A stretch of 64,000 bases of DNA. It comes from an uncultured Flavobacteriales bacterium (GTDB taxonomy: Bacteria; Bacteroidota; Bacteroidia; Flavobacteriales_D; Sanyastnellaceae). The DNA is taken from the NCBI GenBank assembly GCA_938074325.1, contig CALJFZ010000008.1:1-64000 (forward strand), written 5' to 3'. The notes under the pieces were generated by a model. That model saw nothing but the letters and a program-made list of their open reading frames with translations, did no database searches and was not told where the DNA came from. Within the stretch, counting starts at the first letter, position 1, and each line of letters begins with the position of its first letter. A program made the translations under genes and the position numbers. This document shows positions 43,569 through 52,003 of this stretch, in pieces.

Positions 43569-44659
43569 TCTTGCAAGGTCTTGGCGATGTGAGCAGCAGA
43601 TTGACCGTCCCCATATACGGGCTGCGAGAAATCCAACCCTTCTGCCTGTTGCTCCAACTGCATCGCCCTGTATTCAAGCGAATCCGGATGTGGGGCAAGC
43701 GTGGTTACCCCCAAATCCACCAACTCCGACCATTCGGTGGTGCCTCGGCAAACCACTGCAGGCCGTCCCATGAAATACGCCTCTTTCTGCAAGCCACCCG
43801 AATCGGTCCAGACCTGGCGCACGGATTTGAGCCAGTGAAGCATTTGCACATAGCCTGCTGGATCATGCACCTCAATTCCTCTGTCCGCACACGCCTCTTT
43901 CCAATTGGGCCCATACGCACGTTCCGCGGAAGCCGCCGTGCGAGGATGGACTGGGAAAACGACCTTCCACTCGTTCGACCGAGCCGTGGCCCCCGCTGCT
44001 TCAATCCAATCTTTCAAGCGCTTGGAGTCGTCGACATTCGAAGGCCGGTGCAAGGTCATCAAAACATGCTTGGATGCTTTGGCTAGCGGTTCAGCTGCAC
44101 CGCCAAAATGCCGCGCCGTATCCAACATCAAGTCACCGGAAATTTCGACCCGGAGCCCTGGACGGGAACCTGTAGCTATGCCTTCTGCTTTCAATAAATC
44201 AACAGCCGCCTGAGAAGGACAAAAAAGCAAGTCACAGACCGCGTCAGTCAAGACGCGGTTCACTTCTTCGGGCATGTTTCGGTCAAACGAACGCAATCCC
44301 GCCTCTACGTGCACGGCTGGCACACCTGAGCGGCTGGCGGCCCATGCGCCGGCTAAGGTGGAATCAGTGTCTCCAAAAAGAAGTACCGCATCCGGCTCAT
44401 CGGACTGAATGGCTCGCAAAATCCCCTCCATCATTTGGCCCATGCGCAAGGCCGGTTCATGCGTCACGTGAAGGGTGTGATGCGCACGGGGCAGGTCCAA
44501 TTCTTCGATGAATCGACCGGCCATGTTCTCGGAATAATGTTGGCCTGTGTGAAGCACCCGTTCTTCGATGCCCCACTTGTTGTCCTTCAATGCCCGACTC
44601 AAGGCACTGGCCTTCATCCACTGGGGACGGGCCCCGATCACCGTGAGTACGCGTTTCAT
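43553..44659 (-). CDS. wecB: UDP-N-acetylglucosamine 2-epimerase (non-hydrolysing)
   Basis: Converts UDP-GlcNAc to UDP-ManNAc for surface polysaccharides. The 368 aa protein starts MKRVLTVIGARPQWMK at ATG 44659. It carries VLLFGDTDSTLAGA, HVEAGLRSFDRNMPEEVNR, MTLHRPSNVDD, HPRTAA and TDSGGLQKEAYFMGRPAV, all hallmarks of the epimerase. The downstream overlapping DUF7033 gene suggests a two-gene glycan unit. radC lies 32 bases upstream. Confidence 0.95.
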   Translation of the reverse strand: MKRVLTVIGARPQWMKASALSRALKDNKWGIEERVLHTGQHYSENMAGRFIEELDLPRAHHTLHVTHEPALRMGQMMEGILRAIQSDEPDAVLLFGDTDSTLAGAWAASRSGVPAVHVEAGLRSFDRNMPEEVNRVLTDAVCDLLFCPSQAAVDLLKAEGIATGSRPGLRVEISGDLMLDTARHFGGAAEPLAKASKHVLMTLHRPSNVDDSKRLKDWIEAAGATARSNEWKVVFPVHPRTAASAERAYGPNWKEACADRGIEVHDPAGYVQMLHWLKSVRQVWTDSGGLQKEAYFMGRPAVVCRGTTEWSELVDLGVTTLAPHPDSLEYRAMQLEQQAEGLDFSQPVYGDGQSAAHIAKTLQEWLNQ

Positions 44660-44691
44660 TGAGTTCTGCTCCCTTCGTGCCGCAGAAAACT

Positions 44692-45369
44692 TCAAAGTTC
44701 TCCTTCGTCGGCGAAGCTAAAGTAACGGTTGCGGGAAACAATCAGGTGATCGAGGAGCGGACAATCCAGCATTTTACCTGCCCAATGAAGGTTTTTTGTG
44801 AGCTCACGATCGGCCCTGCTCGGGCGGATATTACCAGACGGGTGGTTGTGCACAGCAATCAACCCCGCGGCGCGCATGGCAAGGGCCTTCGAAAAAATGA
44901 TCTTCGGATCGGCGACGGTGCCAGTGAGGCCTCCTTTGCTGATCATGACCTCAGCCAAAACTTCATTGGACCGTCTCAACAAAACCAACCAAAACTCTTC
45001 GTGCCCCAAATCCGATAACCGCACAGAAAAACGATCGTATGCATCCCGCGAAGAGCGAATGAATGATGCTGCCGACGGTGCGTGTTCGAGGCGCTGTCGG
45101 CGGCGTCCCAACTCCAGTGCTGCTGAGAGTTGCATCGCTTTGGCCATTCCAATTCCCGGCGCGTGAGCGAGCCCTTCTGGCGGAATTACCGAAAGCTTGG
45201 CCAAATCGCGCCCCGCCATATCGAGAAGGGCACGCGCCGCTGATCGAACTGGATGAAGCCGAGTTCCAGAACCAATGAGCACCATGACCAATTCCTCATC
45301 GCTCAAGCTCTGAACCCCTTCGAGCACGAGCTTCTCCCTGGGCATCCCCTCCTTCTTCCCCATCATCAT
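44692..45369 (-). CDS. radC: RadC family JAB-domain DNA repair protein
   Basis: A 225 aa protein. An N-terminal helix-hairpin-helix region (GLAHAPGIGMAKAMQL) is followed by the JAB/MPN metalloprotease-like domain with HNHPSGNIRPSRAD, the complete JAMM metal signature. Once linked to DNA repair, RadC's actual role is uncertain. Three ATG codons occur near the start (45369, 45366, 45363); the first is given. The rpsT terminator lies immediately upstream, so radC probably has its own promoter in the 67-base gap. Confidence 0.95.
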   Translation of the reverse strand: MMMGKKEGMPREKLVLEGVQSLSDEELVMVLIGSGTRLHPVRSAARALLDMAGRDLAKLSVIPPEGLAHAPGIGMAKAMQLSAALELGRRRQRLEHAPSAASFIRSSRDAYDRFSVRLSDLGHEEFWLVLLRRSNEVLAEVMISKGGLTGTVADPKIIFSKALAMRAAGLIAVHNHPSGNIRPSRADRELTKNLHWAGKMLDCPLLDHLIVSRNRYFSFADEGEL

Positions 45370-45386
45370 CTCTGAATCATTGGGGC

Positions 45387-45412
45387 AAAAAAAAGCCCCG
45401 ATTGCTGGGGGC
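45387..45412 (-). terminator. Intrinsic terminator of rpsT
   Basis: On the minus strand a GCCCC/GGGGC stem with an 8-nt loop is followed by eight T residues. It lies 24 bases after the rpsT stop codon and just upstream of radC. Confidence 0.85.
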
Positions 45413-45436
45413 TAATTTCAATATTGTTCTCCTCAA

Positions 45437-45688
45437 TCAGAGCTTGGCTACGTGGACGGCCAGGCTGGATTTGAGGTTGGATGCTTTGTTCTTGTGGATG
45501 ACGTTGTTCTTAGCCAACTTATCCAACATCGCTGAGACTACAGGAAGCATTTCTGCCGCCTTCTTCGCGTCAGTGGTTGCACGGAGGGCACGTACAGCGT
45601 TTCGAGCTGTCTTGTGGTAGTATCGGTTGCGCGCCGCTTTCTTGCGATCTGAGCGAATGCGCTTCAATGAGGATTTGTGATGAGCCAT
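45437..45688 (-). CDS. rpsT: 30S ribosomal protein S20
   Basis: An 83 aa basic helical protein that binds 16S r[28 protein letters not shown] and the later [16 protein letters not shown] (partly quoted) are typical S20. It is monocistronic: a textbook Bacteroidota promoter lies upstream and a T-tailed terminator downstream. The 34-nt leader contains no visible regulatory structure. Confidence 0.97.
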   Translation of the reverse strand: MAHHKSSLKRIRSDRKKAARNRYYHKTARNAVRALRATTDAKKAAEMLPVVSAMLDKLAKNNVIHKNKASNLKSSLAVHVAKL

Positions 45689-45722
45689 AAGCTTTCGTCT
45701 GTGTTATCCCGTTAAGGGGGTG

Positions 45723-45752
45723 CAAATATAAGCGATATTCCAATGCACGCAA
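45723..45752 (-). promoter_or_regulatory. rpsT promoter, TTG-N19-TATATTTG
   Basis: On the minus strand the -33 TTG (45750-45752) is followed after exactly 19 bases by TATATTTG (45723-45730), a perfect fit to the Bacteroidota sigma-ABfr consensus. The ATG lies 34 bases further. This is the best promoter in the window and supports the phylum assignment. Confidence 0.8.
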
Positions 45753-45762
45753 GGAATGCCCG

Positions 45763-45797
45763 AAAAGAAACAGAAAGGGCGCACCCCTGCGCCCTTT
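45763..45797 (-). terminator. Orphan terminator-like hairpin upstream of rpsT
   Basis: A 10-bp stem (AAAGGGCGCA with TGCGCCCTTT) and CCCC loop on the plus strand. Read on the minus strand it is followed by TTTCTGTTTCTTTTC, a T-rich tail. No minus-strand gene precedes it before the divergent gene at 46017. Confidence 0.45.
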
Positions 45798-46001
45798 CAC
45801 CCTAACAATCTACTCGTATTTCGACAACGACGCCTGCAAACCTCGCATCAAAACACGCCGCTATATTACAGAATTATCCTCCTTGAAACCGAATTAATCT
45901 AGATAAAATTGTATATTTTATAGTTCAGTGTTGAAACCACCGCGCTTGATATAACGCCCGCAACTCGTTCCCCTTGGTTTTCAGGGAGCGCGGAGACAAG
46001 C

Positions 46002-46009
46002 TATTTTTG
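46002..46009 (+). promoter_or_regulatory. -7 box (TATTTTTG) 7 nt upstream of the giant secreted gene
   Basis: An exact TAnnTTTG match. A GGTTTTC sequence at 45976-45982 sits at about the -33 position (19-20 bases upstream). Confidence 0.55.
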
Positions 46010-46016
46010 GAAACTC

Positions 46017-49000
46017 ATGATGCAAAAACATCGCCCCCGACCAATCCAAGCAGCCATTTTGTGGGCCATAGTGGCATGCGCATGGTGCCTCGAGGCTCCT
46101 GAACTCAGCGCCCAGGGCTTGTTTGCAAATGCATCTGAATCCGCCGGTGTAAATGTTGACGGACTCCACCACGCCGTTGCCATAGGCGATTTCGATCGAG
46201 ACGGACGCGAGGACATCTACGTAGGCACCAAGTTTGCGCCGAACAGCCTGTTCCGAAACCTGGGCAACATGGAATTTGAAGAAGTCGCTGTGCCAGCAGG
46301 CGTGGATGACGGCGGAACGACCAATGCCGTGCTGTGGGCCGACTTCAACAACGACGGTTGGCTGGACTTGGTTACCGGCAATTACCTCGACCCCAATCGA
46401 CTTTTCCTGAACAACGGCGATGGAACGTTTGACGATGCCACGGAAGATTGGAATGCCGGCAACGCAGGACCGTGCAGGAGCTTGCATGCGGCTGACATCG
46501 ATGGAGATGGTTGGCTCGACCTGTATGTCGTCAACATCAACAGCCACAACGCCATGTTGCGCAACATGGAAGGTACCGGATTTCAGAACATCACCTTTTC
46601 ATCCGGTACGGTCGACACCGGCATTGGAATGGGAGCGCTCTTCTTTGACGCCGACAACGACGGCGATGTGGATTTGTATGCCACGCACGACGGCAACCAG
46701 GTCAACAAGTTCTTCCGCAACAACGGTGAAGGGGGATTCACCCAAGACGCTGCGGGCATCGGATTGGACTACCAAGGAAATTGCATGGGAGTCGATGCGG
46801 CCGACATCAACCACGATGGATGGATGGACCTGTACATCACAGACCTCTATCCCAGCGAACTCTTCCTCAACAACGGTGATGGCACCTTTTCTGCCATTGG
46901 AGACGCGGCCGGTGTGGACGATTCGGGAATGACATGGGGTTGCATCTTTTTCGATTACGACCACGATTCAGAAACCGACCTATACATCGTCAATGACTAT
47001 GCGTTTGCCCCCACATCGAACCGCCTGTACCGCGGACTGGGTGATACGACTTTCGCCTGGGTCAGCGAGGGCGATGCCGTACTCGAACACGACCACAGCG
47101 ATTATGGTTTGGCCGCTGGTGACCTCGACGGAGATGGAGACTTCGATTTGGCGATTGCCACCACAGGTTCACCCACACAACCGGGGTTCCAAGTGCTCGA
47201 AAACCTGAATGAGACAGGGCATTTTGCGGTGTTTGAACTGGAGGGAACAGCCTCCAATCGTTCGGCCATTGGTGCGCGCATTGAAGCGCACTTTGATGGA
47301 TTGGTGCGCTACGATGAAATCCACTGCGGTCAAGGGTACAGCGGTTCGAGTTCCTTCGATGTCCACTTCGGGCTCGGCGATGCAAACTTGGTGGATTCCC
47401 TTATCGTTCGGTGGCCGAGCGGACTGATCTCGACCCACGGCCCTTTTGCTGCAGACAGCGTGCACGCCATTTTGGAACCGGGAACGGAACCCTGGCTCAC
47501 CCAAGGATGCACCGATGCCGATGCGTGCAATTTCCAATTGGCCGCCACCGAAGACGACGGTTCTTGCTTTTTCCCTCAAGCCGGTTTGGACTGCAGCGGG
47601 GAGCCCTTGGAAGATTTCCCGACGTTGGAAACCCACAGCATCGCACGGCTGTGGAACGAGGCCACCCTATTGAGCATTCGCCACGACTGGGCTCGACCTA
47701 CGGTTCACGCCCGGAACCTTTGGCACACATCCGCGCTCATGTACGACGCATGGGCGGCTTGGGGCCAGGACACGGTGCTTGGAGCTCAACCTTGGTTGCT
47801 CGGAAACACCCAAGGATCCTTCGCCTGTCCTTTTGAAGGAGTGGACACCAACCTCTCCGCTGAAGAACGGCTGGAAGCGCGCCGCTTGAGCATCAGCTAT
47901 GGCGCGTATCGCCTGCTGCAGCACCGATTTGCCAATGCGCCCCGAGCGGAACGCATCGCTGCGCACATCGATTCCCAAATGGAGGTGCTCGGCTACGACA
48001 CGGCCTGGCATGAAACGGACTACACCAACGGAACGATTACGGAGCGGGCCGCCTCCTTGGGAAACTACCTCGCCGAACAGTACATCGCCTATGGGTTGCA
48101 AGACGGATCGTTTGAAGTCATCGATTACCAAAACACGTATTACAACCCGATGAATTGGAACCTGGTCATGGACGAGCCGGGCAATCCCAATATGTTCTTC
48201 CCCAACCGCTGGCAACCCCTGCAGTTGGCCGAATTCATCGATCAAAGCGGCAACGAAGGTTCGAACATCTCCCCGGACTTCTTGAGTCCGGAGTGGGGAA
48301 ATGTCGCGCCCTTTGCGATGACGCCTGCCGACACGGTCATGTTTGAACGGTTGGGGAGTTGGTACACGCTTTACCACGATCCCGGACCGCCGCCACAAGT
48401 CGACATCAACGCAGAAATCGGATTGGAAAGCGATTACAAATGGGGCCACACCCTTGTGGGGCTTTGGGCATCGCACCTCGATCCGGCCGATTCTGTGGTG
48501 TGGGACATCAGCCCCGGTTCATTTGGATGGAATGGACATGTGCCTTCCAACATGCTAGAGGCCCGTGACTATTATGCGGTAGACGGTGTCCCCGTCGTAC
48601 CGGGGGTCACGCCAGGGCACGCTATGAATCCCACCACCGGGGAAGCTTACGCACCGCAACCTGTGCTGCGCGGCGATTTCACCCGCGTACTGGCTGAATA
48701 CTGGGCGGATGGCCCGGATTCCGAGACGCCACCCGGGCATTGGTTTACCCTTCTGAATTACGTCAACGACCAATCTGAGACCCAACGGAAATGGAGAGGA
48801 TTGGGCGAAACCTTGCCGCAATTGGATTGGGATGTCATTGGGTATTTCTCGATGGGAGGTGCCATGCACGACGCGGCCATTGCGGCGTGGAGTTGTAAAG
48901 GTTGGCACGATTACGTTCGACCGGTATCGGCATTGCGTTGGATGGCGGACCGCGGCCAATGCACAGATCCCGAATTGCCCAACTACCACGGTGCAGGACT

Positions 49001-49763
49001 GCCCATCATACCCGGCTACATCGAGCAAATCGGCCCGGAGGACCCCGTGGAATTGCGCGGTGAAAGCAACGAACACCTGTACGAAATGAAGATTCGGTGT
49101 TGGAAAGGACCCGATTTCATCGAGGTACCAGCGTTGCAGATGGCCGGCGTGGGATGGATACGTGCACGGGAGTGGTGGCCCTACCAGCGGCCCACGTTCG
49201 TGACGCCGCCGTTCGCGGGGTACGTTAGCGGGCATTCGACCTTCAGCCGTGCTGCAGCCGAAGTGCTCACCGCGCTAACCGGTGACCCGTATTTCCCGGG
49301 CGGCATGGGGGCATTTCCGGTCGAGGCGCATGAATTCCTGGTGTTCGAAGACGGACCTTCCACCGACTTCGAATTGCAGTGGGCAACCTACCGCGACGCA
49401 GCGGACCAAAGCGGACTTTCGCGGATCTGGGGCGGCATCCACCCGCCGATGGATGATTTCCCCGGACGGGCAATGGGCGAGATCGTCGGCATGGACGCTT
49501 TCATGTTGGCAGAACAATACGCCTTCCCCCTGTTGGGCACCGATTGCTTTGAGGCCGGCGGCTATCCGTGCCTTTGCCCCGGTGACTTCAATTCAGATGG
49601 GTTGCGGAACCTGCCTGATTTACTGTTGCTGTTGGTGCACTTCGGTGAGATTGTGGACCTTGGAGGGAACGGTGCTTCGCCGGTCTTGGACCTTGACGGC
49701 AGCGGCGTCATCAACACCGGCGATTTGCTCGGTATGCTGACGGTGTGGGGCCAACCCTGTTAA
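46017..49763 (+). CDS. Giant secreted FG-GAP/UnbV - vanadium-haloperoxidase-like - dockerin-like protein
   Basis: A 1248 aa multidomain exported protein. A signal peptide (1-33, ending LSAQ) is followed by FG-GAP/VCBS repeats (about 35-400) with repeated calcium loops such as DFDRDGREDIY, DIDGDGWLDLY and DADNDGDVDLY. An ASPIC/UnbV segment (about 415-490: NRSAIGARIEAHFDG, FGLGDANLVDSLIVRWPSG) and a CTDADACN...EDDGSC motif come next. Residues 540-1170 form a vanadium-dependent haloperoxidase/PAP2 fold with all vanadate-site motifs: K961-x6-R968-P, SGH (1071-1073), and SR1136-x5-H1142-x3-D. It ends with a dockerin-like EF-hand pair (DFNSDGLRNLPDLL, DLDGSGVINTGDLL). No T9SS sorting domain is seen. 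Halide oxidation or phosphatase activity is unproven. Confidence 0.9.
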   Translation: MMQKHRPRPIQAAILWAIVACAWCLEAPELSAQGLFANASESAGVNVDGLHHAVAIGDFDRDGREDIYVGTKFAPNSLFRNLGNMEFEEVAVPAGVDDGGTTNAVLWADFNNDGWLDLVTGNYLDPNRLFLNNGDGTFDDATEDWNAGNAGPCRSLHAADIDGDGWLDLYVVNINSHNAMLRNMEGTGFQNITFSSGTVDTGIGMGALFFDADNDGDVDLYATHDGNQVNKFFRNNGEGGFTQDAAGIGLDYQGNCMGVDAADINHDGWMDLYITDLYPSELFLNNGDGTFSAIGDAAGVDDSGMTWGCIFFDYDHDSETDLYIVNDYAFAPTSNRLYRGLGDTTFAWVSEGDAVLEHDHSDYGLAAGDLDGDGDFDLAIATTGSPTQPGFQVLENLNETGHFAVFELEGTASNRSAIGARIEAHFDGLVRYDEIHCGQGYSGSSSFDVHFGLGDANLVDSLIVRWPSGLISTHGPFAADSVHAILEPGTEPWLTQGCTDADACNFQLAATEDDGSCFFPQAGLDCSGEPLEDFPTLETHSIARLWNEATLLSIRHDWARPTVHARNLWHTSALMYDAWAAWGQDTVLGAQPWLLGNTQGSFACPFEGVDTNLSAEERLEARRLSISYGAYRLLQHRFANAPRAERIAAHIDSQMEVLGYDTAWHETDYTNGTITERAASLGNYLAEQYIAYGLQDGSFEVIDYQNTYYNPMNWNLVMDEPGNPNMFFPNRWQPLQLAEFIDQSGNEGSNISPDFLSPEWGNVAPFAMTPADTVMFERLGSWYTLYHDPGPPPQVDINAEIGLESDYKWGHTLVGLWASHLDPADSVVWDISPGSFGWNGHVPSNMLEARDYYAVDGVPVVPGVTPGHAMNPTTGEAYAPQPVLRGDFTRVLAEYWADGPDSETPPGHWFTLLNYVNDQSETQRKWRGLGETLPQLDWDVIGYFSMGGAMHDAAIAAWSCKGWHDYVRPVSALRWMADRGQCTDPELPNYHGAGLPIIPGYIEQIGPEDPVELRGESNEHLYEMKIRCWKGPDFIEVPALQMAGVGWIRAREWWPYQRPTFVTPPFAGYVSGHSTFSRAAAEVLTALTGDPYFPGGMGAFPVEAHEFLVFEDGPSTDFELQWATYRDAADQSGLSRIWGGIHPPMDDFPGRAMGEIVGMDAFMLAEQYAFPLLGTDCFEAGGYPCLCPGDFNSDGLRNLPDLLLLLVHFGEIVDLGGNGASPVLDLDGSGVINTGDLLGMLTVWGQPC

Positions 49764-51976
49764 GGGGCCGTGTGCACCACCAATTCATCCAAAAACAACC
49801 ACGAGGAGGAGCTCGCCGCGTCGTGCCAGTCTGGACAGGGGCCTGGATTGCGGGCCTCAAATCGGACCCATTTAGCTTCGGCCCCTACCGCCACGGACAC
49901 CCGCTGAACGTCTTGCAAGTCGTTGGGCTCAAATGTGGGCCTGCCTCCGGCAAATGGTTGCTCCGCCCAGTCCCCTTCCCAATGCTCCCCGTCCACCGAC
50001 CATTGGAAACGCACCGAATCGGGCAGGAAAATCCACGCGTCTTGGTAGCGATAAGCTTGCATGCTCAATGAATCCACGTGGTGCGTGCCATCCAACGAAA
50101 TGGTCACGCCCATGGATTGGCCTTGAGCTGCCTGCCACGATCCATCCCGAAAATCCTGAGAACCCAGCCGCCCATCGGCAAGGCCTTGTTCGCCACGTCC
50201 GGGGTAATAGGCATTGATGGCGTGATCCAATTCAACAGGCTCAAACGCTCCCACATGACCCGCCAATGGAAAAACCAACGGATTCCCCATGCTCACCCCT
50301 TTTCGGGTCAATTCCACGACAAGCGTTCCTTCCCCGCGAATGCGCTCCACCTCGCCTACACCGAAGACCGCTGTCGGTTCCGATGCACCGTGGGGCACGA
50401 AGGACGCCGTACCGTCTACACCCGACATGGCCGGCACCAACGATACCTGCAAGGTCGCCGCGTCGGTTCCTCGCTCCCAGTCCAACCCCAACGGCACTGT
50501 TTCCCAGCCGTACGTCACCCCCCAAGCATCGAGCCTGCTGTAGTGCGCGTCCATTCGCGTTTTGAAGTCGGACCAATCGCGTTGCGCGGCAGGGCTCCAG
50601 AGGACCTCTGCCATCGCCACGAGCCGCGGATACACCTTCGACTCCACCAAATGCTGCGGAGCACGCTCGCTCCACATGTTGCATTCCCCACCGAGGATGC
50701 GGCCCGCGCCTTCCAGCCCATCCGGTACGGACTCAAAACCGTAAACCTCCTCCAAATCCGTGGACTCGACCGGGTAATCAAAATAGCAGTGGGACGTCGG
50801 CGACATGATGGCATCGTGGCCCATGGCCACGGCGTCGCGGCCGCCGTCCATGCCGCGCCAAGACTGCACCGTCGCGCCCGCCGGCAAACCGCCTTCGAGG
50901 ATTTCGTCCCAGCCGATCATCTTGCGACCATTCTCCTCGAGGTAGCGGCCGATCTGACCGATGAACCAAGATTGCAACTCGTGTTCGTCGTGCAGGCCTT
51001 CTTCGGTAATGCGGCGCTGGCATTTCGGGCATTGTTCCCACCGAACCTTTGGGGCCTCGTCCCCACCGATGTGGATGTACTCTGATGGAAACAACTGCAT
51101 GACCTCGTCCAAAACCGTTTTCAAGAACGCCAACGTAGTGTCCTGGCCGGCGCAGTAAATGTCTTTGAACACCCCCCAATCGTGCGGCACCTCCAAGGCG
51201 TCTCCTGTGCAGCCTAACCACGGGTAAGCCGCCAATGCCGCTCGGCTGTGCCCGGGCAATTCGATTTCGGGAATAACCCGGACGTTGCGCTCTGTGGCGT
51301 AGGCGACGATGTCCCGAATTTGGTCTTTCGTGTAAAACCCACCGTGGACCGATCCATCGGCCTCTGTACGCCAAGCCCCTTTAGCAGTCAATTCGGGATA
51401 GGCATCGATTTCCACACGCCAACCTTGGTCTTCCGTAAGGTGCCAATGCAGCACATTCATTTTGTGCAGGGCCAGCAGGTCAATGGTGCGCTTGATAAAA
51501 TCGGGCTCCATGAAGTGCCGGCAACAATCCAAAAGCAACCCGCGGTGCTCGAACCGCGGAGCATCTTCTATCCGCCCACAGGGCAGCTTACCCCCTTCGG
51601 CGGTCATGGCCATCCAGCGCAACGTGGTCAGCGCATGCTGCACCCCGGCGGGGGTTGAAGCCTTGATTTCAACTTCCTTCGGCGCTACGTCCAGCACATA
51701 TGCTTCCTCGGCCAATTCACCGTCCAGAATCACTTGAAGGTGCACCGCTGCCCCCTCAGCGGCGTCTTCATCTGCTTCAAGCCACGCCACCCAGAAATCC
51801 ATACGGTCTGCCCACACGTCCGGCACGACCATGTCCCAAGTGCCGGTCAGCGCGCAACTTCCCGCTTCCGGGAGGAAGGATTGAGGCAAGGGAATGAGGT
51901 CCATTTTGGCTTCATTTGGCGTGCCACATCCGAACATCAAAACGACCAAAGGGAGAAGGAGAAAGCGATTCAGCAT
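49760..51976 (-). CDS. GH20 beta-N-acetylhexosaminidase, lipoprotein
   Basis: Removes terminal GlcNAc/GalNAc from glycans. ATG 51976 gives a lipoprotein signal with lipobox LMFG-C17. The GH20 N-terminal domain (about 30-140) is followed by the catalytic barrel: HRGLLLDCCRHF, HWHLTEDQGWRVEI, PEIELPGHS and IHIGGDEAPK with the Asp306-Glu307 catalytic pair, then VQSWRG. The region after about 560, including DSLSMQAYRYQDAWIFLP, resembles a discoidin (F5/8 type C)-like C-terminal domain. It is the last gene of a minus-strand sugar locus and shares a TTAA with the convergent giant gene. TATTTTGC 3 nt before the ATG may be its own -7 box. Confidence 0.94.
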   Translation of the reverse strand: MLNRFLLLPLVVLMFGCGTPNEAKMDLIPLPQSFLPEAGSCALTGTWDMVVPDVWADRMDFWVAWLEADEDAAEGAAVHLQVILDGELAEEAYVLDVAPKEVEIKASTPAGVQHALTTLRWMAMTAEGGKLPCGRIEDAPRFEHRGLLLDCCRHFMEPDFIKRTIDLLALHKMNVLHWHLTEDQGWRVEIDAYPELTAKGAWRTEADGSVHGGFYTKDQIRDIVAYATERNVRVIPEIELPGHSRAALAAYPWLGCTGDALEVPHDWGVFKDIYCAGQDTTLAFLKTVLDEVMQLFPSEYIHIGGDEAPKVRWEQCPKCQRRITEEGLHDEHELQSWFIGQIGRYLEENGRKMIGWDEILEGGLPAGATVQSWRGMDGGRDAVAMGHDAIMSPTSHCYFDYPVESTDLEEVYGFESVPDGLEGAGRILGGECNMWSERAPQHLVESKVYPRLVAMAEVLWSPAAQRDWSDFKTRMDAHYSRLDAWGVTYGWETVPLGLDWERGTDAATLQVSLVPAMSGVDGTASFVPHGASEPTAVFGVGEVERIRGEGTLVVELTRKGVSMGNPLVFPLAGHVGAFEPVELDHAINAYYPGRGEQGLADGRLGSQDFRDGSWQAAQGQSMGVTISLDGTHHVDSLSMQAYRYQDAWIFLPDSVRFQWSVDGEHWEGDWAEQPFAGGRPTFEPNDLQDVQRVSVAVGAEAKWVRFEARNPGPCPDWHDAASSSSWLFLDELVVHTAP

Positions 51977-52003
51977 GGTGCAAAATAGCGCACCGAGGAC
52001 CAA

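Larger units (their letters stand above)
45689..46016. other. Intergenic region of 328 bases between rpsT and the giant secreted gene
   Basis: This is the only gap above 300 bases. It holds the rpsT promoter (minus), an orphan hairpin followed by a T-rich run on the minus strand (45763-45797), an AT-rich patch at 45880-45925, and the promoter of the downstream gene (plus). No open frame longer than about a dozen codons with credible features was seen. A small minus-strand transcript ending at the orphan hairpin is possible but unsupported by a recognised promoter. Confidence 0.6.

Noticed and set aside
49572-49763. Cellulosome-type dockerin at the end of the giant protein
   Set aside because: The EF-hand-like units are only approximately dockerin-like and no cohesin is in the window; described as dockerin-like only.
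50078-51085. 335-codon frame antisense to the GH20 gene
   Set aside because: Arg/His/Pro-rich shadow of a gene with a full catalytic motif set.
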